From JAKVCB01 sp963578605 (GTDB lineage: Bacteria; Planctomycetota; Planctomycetia; Pirellulales; Lacipirellulaceae): a stretch of 40,196 nucleotides of DNA. This document shows positions 8,844 to 17,780 of this stretch, piece after piece. The DNA is taken from contig CAUZEA010000048.1 in NCBI GenBank assembly GCA_963578605.1, forward strand, positions 1 to 40,196. Direction: 5' to 3'. Below the pieces are notes generated by a model. The model was given only the letters and a program-made list of their open reading frames with translations. It was not told the DNA's origin and ran no database searches. Position 1 is the stretch's first letter; every line of letters begins with the position of its first letter. Both the position numbers and the translations under genes were made by a program.

Positions 8844-9788
8844 ATGTCTGACAAGCAAGAACGCCCATCTTTTGCAAACTTGCCTCGTGCCAACTACTGG
8901 CAACTGCGGACTCGCAAACTGCAGTTTTCCAACTGCCCGAGATTGATGGGGATCGTCAATGTGACCCCTGACAGCTTTTCCGATGGCGGGCAATTTTTGA
9001 ATTCCCAGGCAGCCGTTGAGCAGGCGATTCAGCTGGTTGAGGATGGGGCAGATCTGTTGGACCTTGGTGGTGAGAGCACGCGTCCCTATGCCACACCTGT
9101 GGATTTCGAAGAAGAATCCCGACGAGTAAAACCTGTCCTTGATCGCCTGGTCGACGCCGTAAACGTTCCCATTTCGATTGATACGAGTAAAGCAAGCGTT
9201 GCACGCCTGGCCTTGGATGCGGGAGCAGAGATTATTAACGACGTGACCGGCCTTGAAGGGGATCCCGAGATGGCACCCCTGGCTGCTATGACCGGGGCAG
9301 GCGTGTGCGCGATGCACATGCAGGGTACTCCCCAAACCATGCAGAATGAACCGGCTTATCGCGATGTCGTTGTCGAGATTCGTGACTATCTCTGCCGCCG
9401 CCGCGATCAACTGCTTGAGGCCGGAATTCTCAATTCCCGGATTTGCCTCGACCCGGGAATTGGTTTCGGCAAGACGCACCAACACAACCTTACGCTGATG
9501 GCAAACTGTTACACATTTCATCAGCTGGGAGTCCCACTTCTTGTGGGACATTCCCGAAAAGGTTTTCTCGCGAAGGTCGTCGGAGATGCCCAGGGAGATG
9601 CAACGTGGGCGACCGTCGGCGCTGCGTTGTCTCTGGCAATCCAGGGAGTCCAGGTCATACGCGTGCACGATGTCAGGCCGGTCCGCGAGGCGTTGCTAGC
9701 GTTTGAGGCGACCGGCGGTCTTGACGGCAATCCTGCTATGCTGGAAGCATCGTTGACACAACGTTCTCGGCTGAACGGGCAACGTTGA
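8844..9788 (+). CDS. folP: Dihydropteroate synthase
   Basis: DHPS condenses p-aminobenzoate with dihydropterin pyrophosphate in folate synthesis. The TIM-barrel signatures are all present: MGIVNVTPDSFSDGG, DLGGESTRP, SIDTSKASVA, INDVTGL, MHMQGTP, LDPGIGFGKT, GHSRKGFL and the terminal RVHDV. The conserved Asn, Asp, Lys, Arg and His of the two substrate sites can be read in these blocks. ATG 8844 gives 314 residues and a short N-terminal lead. GTG 8757 overlaps the lptE stop and has GGAGG (8748-8752) four bases upstream, so a 343-residue translationally coupled form is a real alternative. No folK or other folate gene is adjacent in the window. Confidence 0.93.
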   Translation: MSDKQERPSFANLPRANYWQLRTRKLQFSNCPRLMGIVNVTPDSFSDGGQFLNSQAAVEQAIQLVEDGADLLDLGGESTRPYATPVDFEEESRRVKPVLDRLVDAVNVPISIDTSKASVARLALDAGAEIINDVTGLEGDPEMAPLAAMTGAGVCAMHMQGTPQTMQNEPAYRDVVVEIRDYLCRRRDQLLEAGILNSRICLDPGIGFGKTHQHNLTLMANCYTFHQLGVPLLVGHSRKGFLAKVVGDAQGDATWATVGAALSLAIQGVQVIRVHDVRPVREALLAFEATGGLDGNPAMLEASLTQRSRLNGQR

Positions 9789-9900
9789 CCGAACGTCCGA
9801 TTTCCACGATACTTGCACGGCAGTCTCTTGGTGCTGTCGCGGTTGGCGGCGATCCAATCGGGAGAACTGTCAACTCAGCTCGACGATATCGGGTAGTTCA

Positions 9901-11175
9901 ATGGAAGCTGCGGCAAAACCTGATTTAGCTGCTTACTGTGCCGACGTTGCGCGGCGGGCCAAACAAGCCGCGTCGCAGCTGGCGACGACCGCGGGGGCGA
10001 CAAAAGTAGCCTGGCTGAAGAAATCGGCGGCGCTTTTGCGGGCAAGTCAGGCAGAACTGGCCGCGGCTAACGCAAAAGACCTTGCTGCGGCCCCAGGCTA
10101 CGGCCTAACCGATGCGCAGGTCGATCGGCTCTGTTTGACCGCGGAGCGGGTTGAGGCGATGGCCACTGGCCTGGAAGAAGTTGCCTCCTTGGGGGAGCCA
10201 ATTGGCACACTGATTCAGTCGACAATTCGTCCCAATGGGCTCCAGGTCAACAAGATTCGGGTGCCGCTCGGTGTCATCTTTTTCATTTACGAGTCGCGGC
10301 CCAATGTCACGGCCGATGCCGCAGCAATCTGTGTCAAATCAGGCAATGCAGTGATACTTCGCGGCGGCAAAGAAGCGGTCCACTCCAGTCGGGCTATCGT
10401 CGATTTGCTAACGCAGACTGCTGAAGAAACAGGACTACCAGAAAGCGCGGTGCAGCTGGTCGAGACAACCGATCGTGAGGCAGTTGGCGAATTTCTGGCA
10501 CTACCGGAGTTGATTGATGTTGCGATTCCACGCGGTGGGGAAGGTTTGATCCGCCGTGTCGCCGCCGAGGCCCGCATGCCAGTGATCAAACACTTCGCTG
10601 GCAACTGTCACGTTTACGTTGATACTGCCGCAGACCTGGTTATGGCAGAACAAATTGTCGTCAATAGCAAGTGCCAGCGGATGGGTGTATGCAATGCAGC
10701 CGAATCGTTGTTAGTCCACGCAGATGTCGCCACTGAGTTTCTCCCGGCGGTGGCCACAGCACTCGCGGAAAAGGGCGTTGAAATTCGTGGTGATGAGCGG
10801 ACCTGCGAATTAGTTCCTGCTGCGAACCCGGCGAGTGAAGCAGATTACGCCACGGAGTTCCTCGGCCCGATTATTTCTGCGCGTATCGTTGGGTCCTTGG
10901 AGGATGCCATTGAACACATCAATCGATACGGGTCGGGGCACACCGATGCCATCGTCACGAACGATTTGTCAGCATCCCAGGCGTTTGCCGGAGGTGTCGA
11001 CAGCTCTGCCGTGATGGTGAATGCAAGCACGCGTTTCAACGACGGTGGCGAATTTGGTTTGGGTGCCGAGATTGGGATTAGCACGGATAAGTTCCATGCT
11101 CGAGGACCATGTGGTATCGAAGAACTTACAAGTTACAAATATGTCGTCCAGGGAAACGGACAGGTAAGAAGCTGA
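9901..11175 (+). CDS. proA: Gamma-glutamyl phosphate reductase
   Basis: ProA reduces gamma-glutamyl phosphate to glutamate semialdehyde with NADPH, the second step of proline synthesis. The 424-residue protein shows the aldehyde-dehydrogenase-like family blocks: VPLGVIFFIYESRPNVT, GNAVILRGGKEA, IPRGGEGLIR, GNCHVYVD and the catalytic Cys in QRMGVCNAAESLLVH. GSGHTDAIVT, VNASTRFNDGG and GLGAEIGIST close the domain. Length and motif order are normal. ATG 9901 is used; the 112-base gap after folP shows no clear promoter or terminator. proB is not in the window. Confidence 0.96.
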   Translation: MEAAAKPDLAAYCADVARRAKQAASQLATTAGATKVAWLKKSAALLRASQAELAAANAKDLAAAPGYGLTDAQVDRLCLTAERVEAMATGLEEVASLGEPIGTLIQSTIRPNGLQVNKIRVPLGVIFFIYESRPNVTADAAAICVKSGNAVILRGGKEAVHSSRAIVDLLTQTAEETGLPESAVQLVETTDREAVGEFLALPELIDVAIPRGGEGLIRRVAAEARMPVIKHFAGNCHVYVDTAADLVMAEQIVVNSKCQRMGVCNAAESLLVHADVATEFLPAVATALAEKGVEIRGDERTCELVPAANPASEADYATEFLGPIISARIVGSLEDAIEHINRYGSGHTDAIVTNDLSASQAFAGGVDSSAVMVNASTRFNDGGEFGLGAEIGISTDKFHARGPCGIEELTSYKYVVQGNGQVRS

Positions 11176-11228
11176 CGGCTTGATAATCAACGTTTACTGG
11201 ATCGTTACCGGTTGCCAGAGAGTGCGTG

Positions 11229-12272
11229 ATGGTTGATGATTTCTTAAGTCAGGCTGAAGTTGAGAGTTTGCTAACAGCCATGGATAGCAAGGGTGGGACT
11301 GCTCGTGAGCTGGACCACGGGGAGGCTTTGCGCCAACCTGCCCGCTTAAGCAACAAGGTATCTCCCCGCGATTTCAAACGTCCGGAACGGGTTGGCAAGG
11401 AGCAGATGCGGGCCTTGCAAACCATGCACGAGGGGTTTGGTCGCAACTTTGGTGCTGCCCTTTCGGCTCTGCTACGCAGCATGGTTGAAGTCAAGCTCAC
11501 CAGCGTGGATCAGCTGACCTACAGTGAGTTCGTATTCAGCCTGGGAAAGCCGACTTGCTTTAATTTGATTAAGGCGGCGCCTCTGGAAGGCCAGCTTATT
11601 CTGGATATCAATCCGTCGATTCTTTTCCCACTTATCGACCGATTGTTAGGCGGATGTAGCGATACCGAGTCACCGACGCAACGACCACTTACAGAGATCG
11701 AACTACGCCTGGTTGGCCGCATTACCGACTTGTTCCTGGCGGAGATGAAGCACGCTTGGGGGACCGTGTTGGAACTGAATCTGGAAGTCGAGCGCGTCGA
11801 AAGCAATCCCCAACTTGTGCAAATCGTGCCGCCTAACGAAGTCGTGATTCTGATCAGCTTCGAACTGACCCTGGGTGCGATGCGGGGCATGATGAATCTT
11901 TGCATTCCTTTCAACTCGATCGAGGGTATAAGTAACAAGCTGGGTGCCAACAGTTGGAGTACTTACAGCAAGAGACCGGCGTCGCCGGAATCGATTCAAC
12001 AAGTGAGTCATCAGCTGGGAGGAGCGGACGTCGAATTGATTGTGGAACTGGCCGACACCCAAATAGCCACGGCAGATTTGATTGGGTTGCAAGTCGGAGA
12101 TGTCATCACAACCGAGCACGATATTCACCAACCGCTGATTGTCTCGGTGGCAGGTCGCCCCAAGTTCCATGCCGAGCCAGGTGCCTTTAAAGGATGCAAA
12201 GCAATCCAAGTTACCGAGCGAATCATTGAAAACCAGGTAAGCGTTGATGTCGAGAACGCAGCCTGCGATTAG
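11229..12272 (+). CDS. fliM: Flagellar motor switch protein FliM
   Basis: FliM forms the middle of the flagellar C-ring and binds phospho-CheY. The 347-residue product begins with the CheY-binding style segment DDFLSQAEVESLL. A CheC/CheX-like middle domain follows, with the conserved stretch from FGRNFGAALSALLRS through LTYSEFVFSL and LILDINPSILFPLIDRLLGG. It ends in a SpoA/SPOA domain (about residues 265-335) with ATADLIGLQVGDVI and GRPKFHAEPGAFKG. A GTG sits one codon earlier (11226). No other flagellar gene is seen nearby. The stop codon overlaps the convergent cstA stop by three bases (12270-12272 against 12269-12271). Confidence 0.93.
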   Translation: MVDDFLSQAEVESLLTAMDSKGGTARELDHGEALRQPARLSNKVSPRDFKRPERVGKEQMRALQTMHEGFGRNFGAALSALLRSMVEVKLTSVDQLTYSEFVFSLGKPTCFNLIKAAPLEGQLILDINPSILFPLIDRLLGGCSDTESPTQRPLTEIELRLVGRITDLFLAEMKHAWGTVLELNLEVERVESNPQLVQIVPPNEVVILISFELTLGAMRGMMNLCIPFNSIEGISNKLGANSWSTYSKRPASPESIQQVSHQLGGADVELIVELADTQIATADLIGLQVGDVITTEHDIHQPLIVSVAGRPKFHAEPGAFKGCKAIQVTERIIENQVSVDVENAACD

Positions 12273-14131
12273 CACGATCTGCCGCTGGTGAGCCCGAGTT
12301 CTTCATTGGGCTGAAGCGATGGTACTGCTTCCTCCAGCACTCCCTTGGCAGAGGGCCAAATGAGTATCGATTCGATGACCATCCAAATTTGAAGCAGCAT
12401 GGTCACGCCCCCAATCGCCGCCAGGAGATAGTTGCCTTGAGGAACCCAACCCGAATCGGAGTTAAACAATTGCCACAATAAGGCCCAACCTGGCAAGATA
12501 ATCATCAGAATCATGGGGACCGTGACAAACCAAATCGGTTTGTTTCTTCTCCCCAGGTAAAAGATGATGACCATAAACGCAAGGCCGGCCAGCAGTTGGT
12601 TGGTTGCACCAAACAGAGGCCACAGATAAAGCCCGCCTGTGCCGTACGCGGGAAGCGTTCCATCAGCGGCGGCCGGGCCGCGCATCGTGGCCAGGCTGAC
12701 AGCCAGGGCGACAGCCAAAGCGGTTGCCAGGTATTTGTTCGTCAACGGGCGAATGTGGAACGAAACCGCCAGCTCCTGGATCACGTAGCGCTGCAAGCGG
12801 GTCGCTGTATCGAGGGTGGTGGCTGCGAAACAGGCGACAAGTACCGCGATAACGGCAATGCCCAAGGTGAGAGGGATGCCCAAGGCTGAGAGGAAATTGG
12901 CACCTCCATCGACAAAAGCACCCACCTTGTCGCCCAGTCCAAAGGCTCCCCAACCCTCCTCATACCGGTAACGCGAATGCCAGGCGGCATTGCCGACAAG
13001 GGGTTCGCCAGCTTCGTTCATCAGGATGGCATAGTTTCCGTCATCCTGGCGGGCAAATCGTCCCATTCCCACGCCGGCACAGCAAGCAAGAATCACAATC
13101 ACGGCGAGGGCTCCTTCCAGGAGCATCGCGCCGTAGCCAACATATTGAGCGTCGCATTCGTTGGCAATTTGCTTGCTGGTCGTGCCGGAACTCACAAGGC
13201 AGTGAAAACCGCTAACCGCCCCGCAGGCAATGGTGATAAACAAAAATGGCCAGAGTGGAGGTGCCCCGGCAGGGATTTGTTCTGCAATCGCGGGCGTGCT
13301 TCCGGCAAGATCGGCTTTTCCGTTCAGACCGGCGACAAAGATTCCAGCAACCAGCAAGGTCAGTGCAACGAGAAGTTGATGACTGTTGATAAAATCGCGA
13401 GGTTGGAGCAGAACCCAAACGGGCAATACGGATGCCAGAAAGCAGTAGCCGAAAAGAATAAACGTCCAGATAACCGTGGTATTCCCCCAGGAAGCTGGCA
13501 GGGTAATCGGGTACTGAGTGCCGACGTAAATGGCCAAGTAGAGGAGTATCAGGGCTCCGAGCGAGGGCCACAACAAATTTCCACCGTAACGAAAGACCCA
13601 AAATCCTATCGCGATAGCTAACGGCATGGCAAGCCATACCGAGAGGACCGATTCGGGGTAAATCTTGAAAATCGATGCGATGACCAGGCCGAAGATTGCC
13701 AGTACAACGGTCAGCGCAAAGAACAGGATGAGCAGGAAAAGGATTTTTGCGCGGGTGGAAATCAAACGCCCCGCGATTTCGCCGACCGTCTGACCCCGGT
13801 TGCGCAGGCTTACCACCAGCGATCCAAAATCGTGGACAGCTCCGATAAGAATTGAGCCGAATACAACCCACAACAGGGCGGGTAGCCACCCCCAGAACAC
13901 GGCAATCGCAGGGCCGACAATCGGACCTGTTCCCGCAATGCTCGTGAAGTGGTGACCAAAGATCACTTCTTTGCGGGTTGGCACATAATCAACGTCATCT
14001 CGAAGTTGACGACTGGGAACTTCTGCGGCGGGGTCAAGTTGAAAGACCCGCTGTGCGATCCACCTTCCGTAGGTGTGATAGGCAACGATAAAACCAAGAA
14101 ATGAAGCAATCGTAATCAGTATAGTAAGCAT
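12269..14131 (-). CDS. cstA: Carbon starvation protein A family (peptide/pyruvate transporter)
   Basis: CstA-family proteins are large polytopic inner-membrane transporters; characterised members take up peptides or pyruvate. The 620-residue protein starts in the membrane (MLTILITIASFLGFIVAYHTYG). It carries the family block DYVPTRKEVIFGHHFTSIAG, with GPIVGPAIAVFWGWLPALLW after it. SGTTSKQI and GAMLLEGALAVIVILACC follow, and ATTLDTATRLQRYV and LFGATNQLLAGLAF lie near the C-terminus. Many hydrophobic segments span the whole length. The start is ATG at 14131. It is convergent with fliM and divergent from trxB, and no two-component partner (btsSR type) is nearby, so its regulation is unknown. 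Confidence 0.93.
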   Translation of the reverse strand: MLTILITIASFLGFIVAYHTYGRWIAQRVFQLDPAAEVPSRQLRDDVDYVPTRKEVIFGHHFTSIAGTGPIVGPAIAVFWGWLPALLWVVFGSILIGAVHDFGSLVVSLRNRGQTVGEIAGRLISTRAKILFLLILFFALTVVLAIFGLVIASIFKIYPESVLSVWLAMPLAIAIGFWVFRYGGNLLWPSLGALILLYLAIYVGTQYPITLPASWGNTTVIWTFILFGYCFLASVLPVWVLLQPRDFINSHQLLVALTLLVAGIFVAGLNGKADLAGSTPAIAEQIPAGAPPLWPFLFITIACGAVSGFHCLVSSGTTSKQIANECDAQYVGYGAMLLEGALAVIVILACCAGVGMGRFARQDDGNYAILMNEAGEPLVGNAAWHSRYRYEEGWGAFGLGDKVGAFVDGGANFLSALGIPLTLGIAVIAVLVACFAATTLDTATRLQRYVIQELAVSFHIRPLTNKYLATALAVALAVSLATMRGPAAADGTLPAYGTGGLYLWPLFGATNQLLAGLAFMVIIFYLGRRNKPIWFVTVPMILMIILPGWALLWQLFNSDSGWVPQGNYLLAAIGGVTMLLQIWMVIESILIWPSAKGVLEEAVPSLQPNEELGLTSGRSC

Positions 14132-14188
14132 GATTGCATTTTATCATCGAGAACGTCTGGGTAACAGAACAACTCACCATTGCTCAAG

Positions 14189-14217
14189 TTTACGTCGCCT
14201 TGCTTCCATCGTATAAT
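14189..14217 (+). promoter_or_regulatory. Candidate sigma-70-type promoter for trxB
   Basis: TTTACG (14189-14194, four of six to consensus) and a perfect TATAAT (14212-14217) are separated by 17 bases in the cstA-trxB divergent gap. Initiation near 14224 would leave about a 100-base leader before the TTG start of trxB. It is supported only by sequence match. Confidence 0.45.
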
Positions 14218-14310
14218 TTGCGACCCGGCCAACACGGTACGTTTCGGCTTGTGTGGACCCTGATTCGAACTGCGGATCCCTGGGTTCTGCCCAGCCTGTC
14301 CCTCGCCCCT

Positions 14311-14318
14311 GGAAAGGA
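14311..14318 (+). promoter_or_regulatory. Ribosome binding site that fixes the trxB TTG start
   Basis: GGAAAGGA ends seven bases before TTG 14326. The first residues after that TTG (AQNVVIIGSGPAA) are the FAD-binding strand expected at a TrxB N-terminus. This site therefore argues against the longer in-frame extension back to 14134. Confidence 0.6.
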
Positions 14319-14325
14319 CTTCATT

Positions 14326-15384
14326 TTGGCCCAAAACGTTGTGATCATCGGAAGTGGCCCTGCCGCTTGGACCGCAGCTATTTACGCTGCACGGGCCAAT
14401 CTAAATCCTCTCGTAATCGAAGGGCAGAACATTCAGGAACATTATGATCGCGGCCGGCCTCCCTTGGGGCAGCTTGCCTTGACCACCGAAGTTGAGAACT
14501 ATCCCGGTTTTCCTTTCGGGCATATGCAGTCTTTTCTCGAAAGCGCCATTGATGAGAAGCAACGCTATTTGTTAACCCCTGACCCCGGAACCGATCAGAA
14601 ATACTCGGTTACCGGGCCGAACCTTGTGCTGTTGATGAAGCAGCAAGCCCTCAACTTTGGTATACGCGTGATTGCGGATGATGTCGTGGACATCGACACG
14701 GGAAGTCGACCACTGAAGGTTCAAGCTGAGGAAGGCGATTGGCACGAGACGCATGCCATCATCGTAGCTACCGGGGCTAGTGCAAACTATCTCGGCCTGG
14801 AATCAGAAAACCGGTACAAGAACAAGGGTGTCAGTGCTTGTGCGGTTTGTGATGGGGCGCTACCACGGTTTCGTGAAAAACCTTTGGTCGTTGTCGGAGG
14901 TGGAGACTCGGCAGTTGAAGAAGCCGATTATCTCTCCAAGTTCGCCAGTACCGTTTATCTGGTACATCGTCGCGACAAATTGCGGGCGTCAAAGATCATG
15001 GCCCAACGGGCAGAGGATAATCCCAAAATCGACATCGTGTGGAATCATGTCGTCGATGAGGTGCTCGGCAACGACCAGGATGGTGTGACCGGTGTGCGGC
15101 TTGACTCAACCGCAGACGAATCCAGCCACAAACTCGATATAGCGGGATTTTTCCTCGCCATCGGGCACACCCCCAATACCGAGTTTCTGAAAGACAAGTT
15201 GGAATTGAACGAAAAAGGTTATCTCAAATGGACAGTTCCATTTCGTACCAATACGAGTGTGGAGGGAATTTTTGCAGCGGGTGACGTCTCCGATGACTAC
15301 TACCGGCAAGCGGTAACCGCGGCTGGAACTGGTTGCATGGCTGCCCTCGATGCAGAACGCTGGTTAGCGAGCCAGGGAATTTGA
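14326..15384 (+). CDS. trxB: Thioredoxin reductase (NADPH), with an internal insertion
   Basis: TrxB moves electrons from NADPH through FAD and a CxxC disulfide to thioredoxin. From TTG 14326 the 352-residue protein has the FAD motif VIIGSGPAAWTAAIYAARA, the active-site CAVCDGALP, the NADPH motif VVVGGGDSAVEEADYLSK and the terminal GIFAAGDVSDDYYRQ with AAGTGCMAALDAERW. It is roughly 30 residues longer than a standard enzyme. The extra material lies between YPGFPFG and GPNLVLLMKQQA (about residues 66-98), where ordinary TrxB runs almost directly from one block to the other. It is divergent from cstA. Catalytic residues are intact, so reductase function is likely; the insertion's role is unknown. 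Confidence 0.92.
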   Translation: MAQNVVIIGSGPAAWTAAIYAARANLNPLVIEGQNIQEHYDRGRPPLGQLALTTEVENYPGFPFGHMQSFLESAIDEKQRYLLTPDPGTDQKYSVTGPNLVLLMKQQALNFGIRVIADDVVDIDTGSRPLKVQAEEGDWHETHAIIVATGASANYLGLESENRYKNKGVSACAVCDGALPRFREKPLVVVGGGDSAVEEADYLSKFASTVYLVHRRDKLRASKIMAQRAEDNPKIDIVWNHVVDEVLGNDQDGVTGVRLDSTADESSHKLDIAGFFLAIGHTPNTEFLKDKLELNEKGYLKWTVPFRTNTSVEGIFAAGDVSDDYYRQAVTAAGTGCMAALDAERWLASQGI

Positions 15385-15463
15385 AAACATTTCTCGTGCG
15401 GATGCCGAAGGACTTCCAGAAAGCCCGGGGTTTGCAGCCTCGTTGCGCTTCAAAATCGTGATC

Positions 15464-16861
15464 GTGGACAAGATCTCTGTCCGTCGGGCACGCGAACCGG
15501 AGGCGGTTGGCCGCTCGGTTGTCCTGCAGGGGTGGGTACGGACTCGGCGCGATTCCAAAGGCGGGTTCAGCTTTCTGGAATTGAACGACGGGTCATGCGT
15601 GCCCAATATTCAGATCATTGCCGATGCGGATCTACCCGCCTATGAAACAGAAATCAGGCGCCTTTCGGCTGGTTGCAGTGTTACCGTTTGCGGACTCGTC
15701 AAAGAGTCGAGCGGGCGAGGTCAAGCTACAGAAGTGCAGGCCACCAAAGTTACCGTTCATGGTTGGGCTGATCCTGAAGAGTACCCGTTGCAAAAAAAAC
15801 GCCACTCCTTTGAGAAACTACGCGAATGGGCCCATTTACGTCCCCGCACCAACACATTTGGAGCCGTTGCTCGGGTACGAAATGCGGTTTCGCGGTGCAT
15901 CCACGATTTTTTCCAGGAGCGTGATTTTCTCTACGTTCATACCCCGATCATTACGGCTAGCGACTGTGAAGGCGCCGGTGAAATGTTTCGAGTGACGACG
16001 ATCGATCCGCAAAAGGTTCCCACACTTGCTAATGGTAGTGTCGACTACTCTTGTGACTTCTTTGATCGCCCCGCTTATCTAACCGTTTCCGGGCAGTTGG
16101 AAGCAGAAATCTACGCAACGGCTCTGGGAAAAGTCTACACTTTCGGTCCAACTTTTCGTGCGGAGAATTCAAACACATCAAGGCATCTGGCCGAGTTCTG
16201 GATGGTGGAACCAGAGATGGCTTTCTATGAGCTGAATGACAACATGCAACTTGCTGAAGAGTTGCTCCGCTGGCTAGGGCATACCTTACTGGATCAGTGC
16301 GCCGAAGATCTTCAGTTTTTTTGCGATCGAATCGATGACCAAGTCTTCGCTCGGTTACAGAATCTAGTACAGGAAAAGGAGTTTGCCCGCTTGACCTATA
16401 CCGAGGCGGTCGAATTACTGAAAACCTCTGGCGAAGATTTCGAGTTTCCCGTCTCTTGGGGTAGTGATTTGCAGGCGGAGCATGAGCGGTACCTGACCGA
16501 GAGGAAATTCAATGCACCGGTCATCTTGTACGATTATCCCAACACGATCAAACCGTTCTACATGAAAGCGAATGATGACAACCAGACCGTCCGGGCGATG
16601 GATGTACTGGTTCCTGCCGTTGGCGAAATCATCGGTGGTAGTGAGCGTGAAGATCGACTCGACGTGCTCAAAACGCGGATGAGTGACCAAGGACTCAACG
16701 CCCAGGATTATTGGTGGTATGTCGATTTAAGGCGATTTGGTACCGTACCCCACTCCGGTTTTGGATTGGGCCTGGAGCGGATGGTGCAGTTTGTAACAGG
16801 GATGGCGAATATTCGTGACGTCATTCCGTTTCCGCGCACTCCCGGCAGCGCTGAGTTCTAA
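15464..16861 (+). CDS. asnS: Asparaginyl-tRNA synthetase
   Basis: AsnRS charges tRNA-Asn. The N-terminal OB-fold anticodon domain (about residues 20-105) has VVLQGWVRTRRDSKGG and FSFLELNDGSC. The class II catalytic core shows FLYVHTPIITASDCEGAGEMF (motif 1 region), then motif 2 TFRAENSNTSRHLAEFWMVE and motif 3 GFGLGLERMVQFVTG. GTG 15464 gives 465 residues, almost exactly the common bacterial length. GTG 15458 and TTG 15443 are in-frame alternatives, and none has a clear Shine-Dalgarno site. Asn-specific features (ENSNTSRHL, PFYMKANDD with no GAD insertion) support AsnRS over AspRS. Confidence 0.96.
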   Translation: MDKISVRRAREPEAVGRSVVLQGWVRTRRDSKGGFSFLELNDGSCVPNIQIIADADLPAYETEIRRLSAGCSVTVCGLVKESSGRGQATEVQATKVTVHGWADPEEYPLQKKRHSFEKLREWAHLRPRTNTFGAVARVRNAVSRCIHDFFQERDFLYVHTPIITASDCEGAGEMFRVTTIDPQKVPTLANGSVDYSCDFFDRPAYLTVSGQLEAEIYATALGKVYTFGPTFRAENSNTSRHLAEFWMVEPEMAFYELNDNMQLAEELLRWLGHTLLDQCAEDLQFFCDRIDDQVFARLQNLVQEKEFARLTYTEAVELLKTSGEDFEFPVSWGSDLQAEHERYLTERKFNAPVILYDYPNTIKPFYMKANDDNQTVRAMDVLVPAVGEIIGGSEREDRLDVLKTRMSDQGLNAQDYWWYVDLRRFGTVPHSGFGLGLERMVQFVTGMANIRDVIPFPRTPGSAEF

Positions 16862-16896
16862 GACCAAACGCGGGGCCTTACGGAACCTGGTGCGAC

Positions 16897-16922
16897 AAAT
16901 GGGCCCGTTGCGAGGCCCGTTT
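16897..16922 (+). terminator. Possible intrinsic terminator after asnS
   Basis: A nine-base-pair stem with one G-U pair (AAATGGGCC against GGCCCGTTT) and an eight-base loop starts 36 bases after the asnS stop. Only three T residues follow, so termination would be weak. Confidence 0.35.
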
Positions 16923-17024
16923 GCCCGTGAAAGCAAAGTCGAAACAGGCCGCTGCCAACCCCCCGGTCGTCGCGTTGTCATGGCCGGAGCGAGAGGTGTT
17001 TTACCGTTTAGCGGGATTCAGGAC

Positions 17025-17417
17025 ATGAAGGCGATCACTGTGAAGAAGGCAAGAAAATCCAAGCCAAAGAAGGGACGTCGCCCAACTCGGCGCTACAACT
17101 ACCGGCAACCTCAGGAGACCAAGGCTGCTGAGGCGATGACCGTTGGCTGGACTGTTTGTTTGACCGCTGTCCTCTTGTGTGATCTGGTTGCGATCATTGT
17201 GCACCTTGTCATTCCCTTATTTTTTGCAGGAATCCGTTGGCAGGTTTTCGAGAACCTGATGCTCTTTTCCGGCTCTTTGATAGGTTTGTTTTGCCTGATT
17301 CTCGTGCCGGTTGTTTACCGGGTTCGGCAGGTGCCCCCGCCCATCGGAATTGTAATGTTCGCGATTTTTATCTCCACCGCTCCAATCGTGGCGTTCACCG
17401 CCCGGATCATGATGTAG
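17025..17417 (+). CDS. Small membrane protein of unknown function
   Basis: I do not recognise the family. From ATG 17025 the 130-residue product starts with a strongly basic tail (about 35 residues, many Lys/Arg, including KKARKSKPKKGRRPTRR). Three hydrophobic segments follow at about residues 40-62, 73-95 and 105-126. The basic N-terminus followed by membrane spans predicts the tail on the cytoplasmic side. The open frame continues back to 16815, but that part overlaps asnS and reads like untranslated DNA. GGGA lies eight bases before ATG 17025. A clear intrinsic terminator follows at 17460-17485, supporting a real transcript. Confidence 0.65.
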   Translation: MKAITVKKARKSKPKKGRRPTRRYNYRQPQETKAAEAMTVGWTVCLTAVLLCDLVAIIVHLVIPLFFAGIRWQVFENLMLFSGSLIGLFCLILVPVVYRVRQVPPPIGIVMFAIFISTAPIVAFTARIMM

Positions 17418-17780
17418 CAGGCCTCTGCGTCAGGAGCTTTAGGCAGCCGATACTGGAACAAAGCGGGATTTTCCCGACTTTTTTTGGCCTGGTCTTCTGT
17501 TGTGACCTATGTTTTAAGTGGCCCTCATGTCCCAACCGCTATTGGTGGTTGGCTGGCCACCTGCTGGAGCGGACCCCCGCGCCGGGTTCCGCCTGACAAC
17601 GACTTGTCTCGACTCTGTCCACGCCCGCCTGTCCCGTTTCCCCCCAACGAAGGTTTTTGCCTGTTCCGTGACCGGGGCGTGCGGGCATCGTGAGCTTTAC
17701 GGTATCCGGCAACAGATGCCGTTGCGGATTGAACCTCACGGCATTGTTGAGCCGTTTGGCTGACTGATTTCAAAAATCAG
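17418..17780 (+). other. 363-base gap with a terminator and small hairpins
   Basis: It holds the terminator at 17460-17485 and a perfect seven-base-pair hairpin at 17764-17780 directly before ATG 17781 (CTGATTT, loop CAA, AAATCAG). The several overlapping open frames here show no family character, and I do not call a gene between 17486 and 17780. Confidence 0.45.
17460..17485 (+). terminator. Intrinsic terminator after the small membrane protein gene
   Basis: CGGGA and TCCCG pair around a TTT loop (17464-17476). The stem can extend through flanking AAAG/CTTT pairing across a single-A bulge, and seven T residues follow (17479-17485). It lies 42 bases after the stop at 17417 and has the form of a Rho-independent terminator on the plus strand. 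Confidence 0.75.

Noticed and set aside
14134..14325. 64-residue in-frame N-terminal extension of trxB
   Set aside because: The FAD-binding strand starts right after TTG 14326, which has a good ribosome binding site, and a promoter-like TATAAT lies inside the extension.
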